The notes below the pieces were generated by a model. That model was not told where the DNA came from. It saw only the letters and a list, made by a program, of their open reading frames with translations, and made no database searches. Shown here in pieces: positions 54,801-64,000 of a DNA stretch of 64,000 nucleotides. Each line of letters opens with the position of its first letter. Position 1 is the first letter of the stretch. Source of the stretch: Takakia lepidozioides (taxonomy: Eukaryota > Streptophyta > Takakiopsida > Takakiales > Takakiaceae); contig CM060733.1 of NCBI GenBank assembly GCA_030704615.1, positions 38,752,001-38,816,000 on the forward strand, given 5' to 3'. The position numbers and the translations under genes are program-made.

Positions 54801-56993
54801 AAATGCGGAAGCATAATTGATGCACGTCAAGTATTTGACAGTATGACTCAACGGCATATTGTCTCATGGAATGCAATGATCACTGGATATGCCCAGCATG
54901 GATGCGGCAGGGAGGCTTTGGAAACCTATGAGCAAATGATACTGGAAGGGCTGACACCCGACGAGGTCACATTCAGCTGCGTTGTCAATGCATGTGCCAG
55001 CCTGGTAGCACTGGAGAAGGGCAAAGAGGTTCATGCTGACATTATTAAAGCTGGAATTGTGCCAAATATCAAGCTGGACAATGCCCTGGTCACCATGTAT
55101 GCCAAATGTGGGAGCATAAATGATGCGCGTCGAGTGTTTGACAATATGGCTGAACGAACTGTGGTATCATGGAGTGCAATGATCGCAGGATACGCACAGC
55201 ATGGATATGGTAGGGAGGCTTTGGAAACCTATGACCAAATGATGCGGAAAGCAGTGAAGCCTGACCAGGTCACGTTTGTTTGCGTTCTCAGGGCATGTGC
55301 CAGCCTGGCAGCCCTGGAGAAGGGCAAAGAGGTCCATGCTGACATAATGAAAAGTGGAATTGTGCCAAATGTCATTCTGGACAATGCCCTCGTCACCATG
55401 TATGCCAAATGTGGGTGCATAAATGTTGCCCGGCAAGTGTTTGATACTATGGCTCAACAAGATGTGGTATCATGGAATGCCATGATCGCAGGATATGCCC
55501 AGCATGGGTACAGTAGAGAGGCTTTGGAGACCTATGAGCAAATGATATGGGAAGGGGTGACACCAGACCAGGTCACATTTGTTTGCATTGTCAATGCTTG
55601 TGCCAGCCTGGGGGCCCTCGAGAAGGGCAAAGATGTTCATGCTGACATTATGAAAACTGACACAGTGCCAAATGTCATTCTGCATACTGCCCTGGTCGAC
55701 ATGTACGCCAAATGCGGAAGCATAAATGATGCGCGTCAAGTGTTTGACAGTATGGCTCAACAAGATGTGGTTTCATGGAATGCAATGATCACAGGATATG
55801 CTCAGCATGGGTGTGGTACAGAGGCTGTGGAGACTTATGAGCAGATGATACGGGAAGGGGTGACACCTGACCAGGTTACATTCCTTTGTGTTCTCAATGC
55901 ATGTGCCAGCTTTGCGGCTCTGGAGAAGGGCAAAGAGGTCCATGCCCACCTCATGAAAGATGGAATTGTGGCAGATATCATTCTGGAGAATACTCTGGTC
56001 GACATGTATGCCAAATGTGGGAACATAAGGGATGCGCGGCAAGTATTCGACAATATGGCTCAACGAAATGTGGTCTCATGGAACGCGATGATTGGAGGAT
56101 ATGCCCAGCATGGATCTGCTAGGGAAGCCCTGGGTTTGTTCGCACAAATGCAACAGGAAGGGTTGAAGCCAGATGGTATCACATTTATATGTGTTCTCTC
56201 TGCATGTAGCCATGTGGGGCTAGTGGATGAAGGGAGACACTACTGGGATTCCTTGTGTCGAGATCATGGCTTCAGTCCTACAGGGGAGCATTTTGGCTGC
56301 ATGGTGGACCTGCTTGGCCGTGCAGGGCACTTGGATGAGGCAGAGGACTTCATCAACAAAATGCCAACGGAACCAGATGTTTTGGTGTGGAAGGCCTTGC
56401 TTGGTGCCTGCAGAATTCATGGCAATGTGAAGGTGGCAGAACGAGCAGCAAAAAGCATATTTAAGTGGGATCGACAGGATGCAGCCACTTATGTGCTGCT
56501 GTCGAACATCTATGCTGCAGCTGGTAGGTGGGATGATACTGCAAAGGTGAGGAAAATGATGAAGGAGGAAGGTGTCAGAAAAGAGCCAGGTCGCAGCTGC
56601 ATTGAGGTTGACAACAGGGTGCATACTTTCGTTGTGGATGACAAGTTGCATCCACGAATTGAGGACATTCATATTGAGCTGAAAAAACTATCTGGGCAAA
56701 TGAAGGAGTCAGGTTATGTGCCTGACACGCGCTTTGTATTGCTTGATGTGAAAGAGGAGCAAAAGGAATCTTCTCTTTGCCACCACAGTGAGAAGCTGGC
56801 CATTGCGTATGGGCTGATCAGTACATCCCCCGGGACGCCTCTGTTTGTTATCAATAACCTTCGTGTGTGTGGTGACTGCCACGCAGCTGCCAAGTTCATA
56901 TCAAAGATTGTCAGGCGAGCAATTGTTGTGCGGGATGCCAACCGTTTTCACCACTTCCAAGATGGGGTATGCTCTTGTGGGGGTTACTGGTGA
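51803..56993 (+). CDS. OSB PDF motifs fused to a PPR-E-DYW editing factor
   Basis: Proposed exons: 51803-52160, 53052-53167, 53438-53531 and 53772-56993; phases are 0, 1 and 0 at the three joins and match. Exon 1 (MAPPTLLPHSSSGV...) ends with YFADPSQWYDNRGNK, exon 2 starts IHPGGPDFKHNSTNEAPWMD, exon 3 carries a second first-half (LSDPSQWWDNQGKK) and exon 4 opens with IRFEGPDFKHKRTTESLCIG. W-W-D-N-R...PDFKHK is the PDF motif of plant organellar single-stranded DNA-binding (OSB) proteins, so two PDF motifs precede the PPR tract. Seven ~101-aa PLS triplets, E/E+, PG box and a DYW deaminase domain (HSE, CGDCH, terminal GYW) follow. If the first joins are not used in vivo, the last exon alone (ATG 53766) would give a plain PPR-DYW protein. 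A transit peptide is plausible in exon 1 (Ser/Pro-rich) but not certain. Confidence 0.75.
52240..52690 (+). pseudogene. OB-fold (SSB-like) relic inside the first intron of the OSB-PPR gene
   Basis: FKFVTLVGALLDQPQVFWDE followed by VIKTQF, then stop TGA, resembles the start of the SSB-type OB fold found in OSB proteins. Further on, in another frame, WHVANLYCSPGAKLVCEGKW resembles the later strands. Known OSB proteins carry the OB fold before the PDF motifs; here it lies between PDF halves and is broken, so it is probably a leftover of a duplicated OSB gene. Similarity is by eye only. Confidence 0.35.
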
Positions 56994-56999
56994 TACAAA

Positions 57000-58754
57000 C
57001 ATGCATGAAACTTCTTTGGCTGAAATATGAGGGTCAAGGGTCATGATTTGTGGTTATTTCTATAGATAAATAGTGAAGTCGGAAGAATGATTATGTTGTT
57101 TAATGTGAGAGTTTGTACTACTCTTTTTGTGAGGACAATTGAATTATGTTCTGAAAAGCAGCAGGGAAGATGTGAAGACCCATTACACACGAGCTGCCAG
57201 ACAGGTTTTGCAAAAAGAGTAGGCATGAGGATCTAACTTTCAGCTTCCTTACATAGGAATGGACTGACAAGAATGGCCCCAGTTAGGCTCCGGACCCACC
57301 TAGGTTTCTAGATTGAAACCCCCAACTTAAAAGAAATCTTCCTACCTTAGAATGCAGACAAGGGGGCTTAGCATTAGTTCAAAAATCAAACATTTAAGAA
57401 TCTCCCCTCAACTCTAGGGGTTCAGGTATGATTAGCTTGATTTCTAATCACAGGCATTTTGGGAATACGGGAAGAGAGGCCGGGGAAGTAGTTGCTTCTA
57501 CTACGTTCTGTGTTCCACCTCCCCTTGTATTGCTTGGCTTTCAGGTTCTCACAACAATCCGACTTGGGAACAGCGGAACTACCTTGAACTCACTAGTCGG
57601 ACCAATTAGATTCCACGGAAGACATGTGGTGCATGTCCTGGGTGGGCGGCTGGGCAGTGCCCCTAATTGCATATTTGGGTATGGTAAGAGGGGAGCCACT
57701 TACAATTACGTGTAGGTGAAGGGCAGCTGATTAGGCCCTTCTACCATATAAGAACGCAGGCTCGAATACAGCAAAAGGGCCTCATATGCTGCCCCTTCAC
57801 CGGCGCAATAAACCAACCTGCCCCTTCTGCCCCCCCCAAATCGTCACCTCAGGAATTTCGTAAGGCCCTAGATGTCTCAGGCCTGGCGTAAGGGAGGACG
57901 GTCCTCCTTTAGGAGTTTCTCGCACCCAAAAACACAGGAAAATAATTAAAATTAAGAAAATTAAGAAAAATACCTCCCATGTAGGGAATCCTGAGGGGAA
58001 TCCAAAGGTACCCTTAGCACCTCCAAGGGAACTCGGGAAGCCCGAGAAACGTTTCCTGCCGCGGGGAACAGCCACGGCCCTGCCGGATGAATGAAAATCG
58101 TTGGATATCACCCCTGCCACTCATCCGTTAGTGCAAAACGTGCATGCCTCGATTATAAAATAGTCTCATGGTGGGTCCAAGCATGATTTCACCCCCACTT
58201 ATATTTCCTCCCTTGGAAAAGGTCATCCCCTACCTCTGGCTGTGACACCATTGGTCACTATAGCCTAAATTTTAGGATAGAGTTTTTGTGCTCACCACAA
58301 GTCTCGGGTTCCACCTCCGGATCTATAGACTCTCTGAGCTGCCGCCCTCTTGGTTCAGACGGAAGCTCTCCCCAAGAGCTTCGTCCTCCCGCAAATCTAG
58401 AATTTTTCTACCCTGGGAACCCCCCAAGGGCCCCTAACCCCTAATAGGGGTATAACTTAAATGGAATACCTGAAGGTAAGAAAGACCCCCTTAAAACTTG
58501 TCTCTGCTGTGTTTTGAGGAGGTGGATTGTGAATAGTGAGTGTGTACAGCTGGTTTGGAAACAGATCTAGATGTCTCCAAGCTGAATCCGGACCACAGCT
58601 TCGGGATAGAATATTCACAAAAATTCAAGCATGTTCAATAATATTTTACATCAAATTTATATGAAAACAATTATATATTTATACTATATTAGATTAAAAT
58701 AAATCTTTTAAAGTAATCGGTAGTTTGATTCCAATGTATGCAATGTTCTATGGT
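57000..58754. other. Intergenic stretch with GC-rich block, no gene seen
   Basis: From about 57420 to 58500 the sequence is richer in G and C than the neighbouring transporter region. It contains a TATA-like site (CCATATAAGAACGC near 57748) and C-rich tracts, perhaps a degenerate LTR or other repeat. No reading frame with recognisable content and no RNA gene was found. Beyond 58560 it becomes AT-rich. Confidence 0.45.
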
Positions 58755-61700
58755 CTATATGATATTTTTTTTACTCGACACCATCTGTGTTGAATCCGTC
58801 GTGAACTCCCCATTAGCAATATTTTTCTTGAAAGTGTTGATCACATTCGGACGCATAGTACTGTGCTCCTCCACTTTGTACTTGTACATATGGGCATTAA
58901 TAACAAAACCAATGAAGTTGAGTACACTAATTCCAGCCAAAAGCCAAAAGTAGTATTCCAAGTGGCTTTGATTTATCATATTGGAGATCCAAGCATTCTT
59001 TGGATTATGTTTTCCTATGTACTTCTTGATAACTGACACCATGAAACTCCCCAAGTATGAACCCAATGCTAAGGTGGCTGCATTGAAGGCGCTGCCTAAG
59101 CTCCGCATGCCGTCAGGTGCTTGGTCATAGAAAAACTCAAGCTGCCCAATGGATGCAAAAACCTCCGCAACTCCAATTAAGCCAAATTGTATGGAAAGCC
59201 ACCATGCAGACATAGGGACTATTCCTGTAGGATTGTTCTCATCATTGTTATCCCATGCCAGCTGCAAAAGAAAACTCCCAAAATCCATTAATCAATGGAT
59301 TACACAATGTTCAATCAAATAGAAAAAGGGTTGCACACTTCTCCAAGTTTATCTTTTTTACAGGGTAGAAGTATTTTACTGTATAAAGGGTCTATACTAT
59401 ATTTTTATATTCTCAATGTAAAACATCCAATGCAATTAGGGAATGACATCCATCATTAATTTGATACATCAAGGCAAATTACTTGCAGTTGCACATTGAG
59501 ATGTTTCAATCCACTGAAGTTGTATTCTACAAGAAAGTTCACTCTTACCTGCCGACGCTTTCTTTCCACCAATGCGGCAACCACTACTGCAAAGATAGAG
59601 ATAAGAAGACCCACACCGATCCTTTGAAGAAATGTAATACCATGAGCAAGTCCAGTGAACCGTCGTATCCATGGCACTAATACTCGATCATATAATGGCA
59701 AGAACATCAGTATACCAAGTACAGAAGCCACCCCTATAAATGCTGCTGGAACTGTGATATGCCCCAACTTCCGTGTCATAGTGGTAGCTTGTTGTCCCGC
59801 AAAGTTTGCCATTTGCGTAAGGACAGTGTTAATGAAGATGCAACTGGCCCATATAGGTATCATACGCACCATAACTTTCAACTCCTCGACCTATACAACA
59901 AATATAGCATCATTACACAAAAGCATACGCAATTACAAGTGTTCATATACTAGTGGATGTATATTCTGCAAAGTACTTCAAATATCGTTTGTCATTTTCA
60001 TTCAAGCTCATCGTAAATCGTCATTGTAGTTCACCTTACTGAATAGGTCAATATTCAACACAACTCATGTAGATTGAATCCAAGTCTATATATTAGTTAG
60101 ATGGTTACATATAGCTCACTGTTAGAGTGTTCTCCATATTCATGCCAGCAATTACTGCATTGGATTCAATTTCTAGAAAATGACTGGAGACGCGGGACAA
60201 ATTAATGTCTTTATCTCGAGAAAAACATGCGACAAAATTGACATAGCTTCCATCGACCATCTACACCATTTTCAAAAGGTCGGGACTCAATATTCCATCT
60301 GTGCACATCCATTTAAATTAGTCAAAGAGCAATATAATACCTGAGTGACTGTGCATAGCTTCCAATGATTCACTGCAATGCGATTATCTGAATTACACAC
60401 TTTATCATTGGCTATCTCCACAGCTGCTTTGTCCAAAAAGCTGCAAGAAATTGGTGACAAATCAATTGTCGTTCTTTGTATTCTAGCATTTAGTCAACAT
60501 CGAACGTACAGTTTAAATTAGTAGAACTCTCATTAATGATAATGGTTTTATGTTCTTAAGATTGAAAATTTATTCACTCGATGGTTTGTTTGGGAATGCC
60601 TTACCCAAAAAATTTAGTGTGGCTAAGCTTGCGGCTACCAACAATTGCAGACTCTTTGTCATACACTTCATAAAGGAATTTTGCATCACATGGTAACTCG
60701 ACTCTGCGCTTCCTGATTGCCGCAACAATCACTTGGATTACACGAGTCAAAGGACTGCCGCTTGGTAGTTTATGTCTGTAAAAAGGGATACCGAGGTAGA
60801 AGATTATGTTGGACAAACCCATAGATAGTGTCAGAATTCCATAAGCTAATCCCCAACTCTTATCGGAAATCCACACCACCAGTGTCAGTGATAAGAATGA
60901 ACCAATGGTGATCATGAAGTAGAAAGCATTGAAGAAATGTCCAAGCTGACGCTTCTCTTTGGGATCCTCTGTGTTGAACTGATCAGCCCCGAATGATGAG
61001 ATACATGGTCGGATCCCTCCAGTCCCCAATGCTATAGTATACAATGCTAAATACAAAAAGGACATTTGAGACTTCGTTGCAATGTCACACATGCCAAGGT
61101 ACCGCTTCAAGTCATTACAACCAACATCTGAGGGCCTCATATTTGGCAACGCGGCGGAGATAGTCAAAAGGGTGAGACCCTACAACAATATGAATTAATC
61201 TATGAGCCTTTTCCAAATAAAACTTGCAACATCTTTGTCAGAGCATATAGAACCACATTGTATATTTCAATATTGTCTAAGCAACAATGAAACAGATAAC
61301 ATAATTGAGCTATAAGTCAATGTCGAACACTAGGGTCTACCCTCTCAAACGGCAGGATCGTTTTAGCAAACCAATTAAAAAGAGAATCTACAAAAATAAC
61401 TTTGCATTAATCTTTTAATATTTGTAGATTTCACAAGTTGAGAAATTTCAGGTACATAATCGCAAGATTTTTTTTTCATTTCCTATTTTTTTTAAATGAT
61501 ATTCTTGGCCCCCAACCTTTTTTGTCTCATCTTGAATTCTGATGAAACCTGTACCAATTTGTAGGGCACTGTAGGATGCCAAAATTCGTGTTGCTTTTTG
61601 GTTGGATATAAAAGTCATTTGGGTCCCTCGACCATGAGGTCCGGGATAAAAAAGAAAATTAGAACGTCTAGAGGTAGCTCAAAGAGCTTATGGGACCGAT

Positions 61701-63283
61701 GAAACAAAAAAATAGCTAATATGAGTATAAGAAACTTAGTGAGACCCCCAACAACCAATCACCATAACTTTTGTAATTCAACTTTAAGCAATTATCTAAG
61801 GTGGAGAGATGAGATGGGGAAAAGAAAAGAAAAGAAAACCAAATGGTTTTTGTATATTGAGCACACAGAAAAGTTGTAACTTCATAGGTCTTAAGAAGCT
61901 TGGTAAATTAGGATGAGAAAGAGCTCTCGACCATCCATGCTAATTTTGGTGACAAATTCCTCCACTACCTTCTTAAAGAGGTGTGCCCTCTATGAGCTAC
62001 TGAAAGACCACCCTCCACAAGAATTTTGCTAGCTCCAATCCCTCCATTATCATCAATAAGTAGGTTTATTTCTTTGGGGATATTATGGCAGACCTTGGAT
62101 TTGCATCAGCATGATTATCAGCGCAGCTTAATAATTTCTACACAAATCAATATTGAAATCGGGCTTCTCACACCTCATATTGGGATTAGCAAATTTTCCA
62201 AAATCGATTTCCAACATTAATTATTTCATAGGTGGAGAAGGAGAAGGAAAATGAATGCAAAAAGAGTTTTTTTAGTGGTTAAGAATAGACACAAGATAAT
62301 TAAGCAAGTCATGCAGGGACATATCTCTCTGGTGATTGAGAACTTACCAGCAGATAAATCATTGAGAAGATACCAATCGTCCAAAAGCGACCAAGATATG
62401 CATCAGCAAGGAATGCGCCCAACAATGGTGTGAGTGCGGCAGTGCCTATCACATTGGTGATCATAACAGACCCCGTTGGAAATTGAATGTGAAACTTATA
62501 GTATAGGTAGAATACCGTGTTTATTAGGATCCCAAAGTAGGCCATTCTTTCGGCTGTCTCATTACCTGCACAAAGTTTCAATATGCACCAAATGTATTTC
62601 AAAAGCTGACCTCAAATATCCATGTTTATTATGTGTATTTGATACGTCCTTAGTTACATGTTTTCGGTCATAAACCATGTCTTTTACGTACGTCCTACAT
62701 ATAGAAAGAGAAGCAAATGTCTACGTCACTTCATATTCGAGGAGTTGAGAACCAGCCAATAAAGATGACTCGTTTAGTCTATATATACGTCTAGTTGACC
62801 AAAAAAAACCGCATTTGTCAGTTTAATACGTAGAATTTATGCCAACAACAATATTGCTTGAAAGTGGACCGTAATATTACCAAAAATGAAGATAGCAGCT
62901 CGCCAACCACCAGTCTTGGATGTGTCTAGTATAAGTTGACCGCGCAAGTCAACAGGAGAATTTCCTATGACATATTTATCTACAAATTTCAAATCTGATG
63001 GAATATGCATGGAGTTCTTGTAGTCAATTGGTGGCAGATCACCGGGTGATTGATGATTTGTTGGCTTATCTGTTCCGTTTGACGTAAGTGTAACAGAAAA
63101 TGTAGTCCTCTTGCTCACGTTGGCATCAAAATGAGGTGCCAGTGTGGGAAACGAGAGAGATAACGCTCTCTGATCCAAGTAAGAAACATCATTTTCCCCT
63201 ATGTTTGTGATTCCGGACGCTCTCTGTGGGGTTGGGTCTTCATTAATATAGAGCTCCAACAACTCTTTCTTACTTGAATTCGA
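58755..63283 (-). CDS. NPF/PTR (NRT1/PTR family) proton-coupled transporter
   Basis: Six exons with GT-AG borders: 63283-62881, 62565-62348, 61179-60605, 60440-60341, 59890-59549 and 59261-58755. Landmarks of the plant nitrate/peptide transporter family are present: GGWRAAIFIFG|NETAERMAYFG with the ExxER proton-coupling motif in the first helix, GAFLADAYLGRFWTI, GTGGIRPCISSFGADQF, FYFMITIGSF, and in the C-terminal half WASCIFINTVLTQMANFAGQ and FFYDQAPDGMRSLGSA. Twelve membrane helices are expected, in plasma or vacuolar membrane; substrate cannot be told (nitrate, peptides, hormones and others are known). About 115 residues precede the first helix, longer than is usual. The first listed exon starts at an acceptor (TTGACAG), so a short 5' exon with the true ATG probably lies upstream. 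No break is seen in the body. Confidence 0.85.
61180..62347. other. Long intron of the NPF gene
   Basis: A 1168-bp AT-rich intron between the second and third listed exons. It has no visible insertion with defined ends and no internal gene. Confidence 0.7.
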
Positions 63284-63419
63284 CTGTCAAAACATCCACA
63301 AGATCAGTCAATCGTTTCTCTATCTCCATGGGCCCTCAATACCCACTTATGGATTTCATAAAGTCTCTTTTTCTCGTGTCCCTTGGACCCTTTGGGCATC
63401 TTCAGGACAAACTTTATCT

Positions 63420-63420
<1 letters not shown>

Positions 63421-63474
<54 letters not shown>

Positions 63475-63477
63475 ATT
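63421..63477 (+). repeat. (TC)n microsatellite
   Basis: A nearly perfect CT dinucleotide run of about 50 bp lies upstream (5' on the minus strand) of the NPF coding exons. GAGA-type repeats in 5' regions are common in plants. Confidence 0.95.
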
Positions 63478-64000
63478 TTTGTTGCCTTGCACGCAGTCTA
63501 AAGTGACAGATCCAAACATGTCATTTCTTTACTAAACATAGTGCTATGAAACTAAAATCAATAACTTAAATGCAATTGAGCGCCGAATTTGCATGCATTT
63601 GTGAGCGCCTTGATGGTGATTGTAGGAAAATAATTTCTTACCTACAATTGAGTTGAAATAACTAAGCCTTGATTGGAGCGAATCCCACAAAAAATCTTAC
63701 ATCAACGGCTAGTTGGTCACTCAAGTAACGCACAATGGATTCTTTCCAACTGCATTAATAAACGAAACATGCTAGCAATTGAGCTGGATTGACATTCCAT
63801 GAGGCAATCTAGATATGTCGACTTTGCAAAACAATGTGAATACACTTGCACAACTCACCATCACATCTAAAAAAATTAATTAACTTCATATACTGTGGGT
63901 GGCCAAAAAGTGACAATCTACAAATTCCTCAACATGACAAAGAATAAGTCACTACCCACCATTGCTCAACTGCTTTCTCAAAGACTACACTTCACGACTC
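63478..64000. other. AT-rich 5' flank of the NPF gene
   Basis: No gene is recognised. The block 63547-63640 (GAAACTAAAATCAATAACTT, then TTTGCATGCATTTGTGAGCG) resembles 44878-44960, so it is part of a dispersed repeat. A first NPF exon may lie here or just outside. Confidence 0.4.

Noticed and set aside
57690-58500. LTR or small RNA gene in the GC-rich block before the NPF gene
   Set aside because: A TATA-like site and C-rich tracts are present, but no matching second repeat, target duplication or conserved RNA structure could be identified.

Overview
The window is nuclear DNA of a land plant, most likely a seed-free lineage (fern, lycophyte or bryophyte). The reasons are spliced genes with GT-AG introns, two very long, nearly module-identical DYW-class PPR editing-factor genes, an NPF/PTR transporter, a cyclin B remnant, tRNA-derived SINE-like pieces and a heavy load of nested transposons. 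The species call is inference. Positions 42392-42891 are an assembly gap.

Region 1 (1-34.5 kb) is a nest of transposons. Four diverged copies of one multi-exon cargo gene occur: copy A (44-4640, +), copy D (4860-7807, +), copy B (15309-10378, -) and copy C (34460-29455, -). The encoded protein joins an N-terminal ParB/sulfiredoxin-like domain (motif DGNHR) to a C-terminal beta-class DNA methyltransferase-like fold, with motif IV before motif I. Motif IV reads DIPDG rather than the usual (D/N/S)PP(Y/F). Copy B is nearly intact. It lies in a 13.6-kb element (9688-23297) that has imperfect TIRs, ATGAGC iterons and a 9-bp target duplication (CAATAACGA), and that also carries a 1170-aa MULE-like DDE/SWIM transposase (17667-21265). 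The non-coding parts of this element, introns included, are filled with the palindrome AATTTCGGCGCCGAAATT; copy C carries an unrelated palindrome family. Copy A ends at a matching TIR (4859) that cuts copy D, so A inserted into D. The 13.6-kb element itself interrupts the first ORF of a Penelope-like retroelement (9.1-26.3 kb): the reading frame resumes exactly across the target duplication.

Region 2 (35-42.4 kb) holds a short LTR retrotransposon without pol (LTRs 35034-36101 and 37441-38490). Next to it is a reading frame of about 1050 codons on the minus strand, broken by seven TAG codons and one TGA, with no TAA and no frameshift.

Region 3 (42.9-57 kb) holds a cyclin B 3' half and a head-to-head pair of PPR-DYW genes (48862-45944, - and 51803-56993, +). 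The plus-strand gene can be spliced in phase so that an OSB-type single-strand-DNA-binding protein's PDF motifs are fused to the PPR tract; the minus-strand gene keeps a decayed version.

Region 4 (58.7-63.3 kb) is a six-exon NPF/PTR transporter on the minus strand.

The most novel item is the transposon-borne ParB-like/methyltransferase gene with its palindrome arrays. A plausible but untested reading is that the cargo protein marks or binds the element's own DNA.
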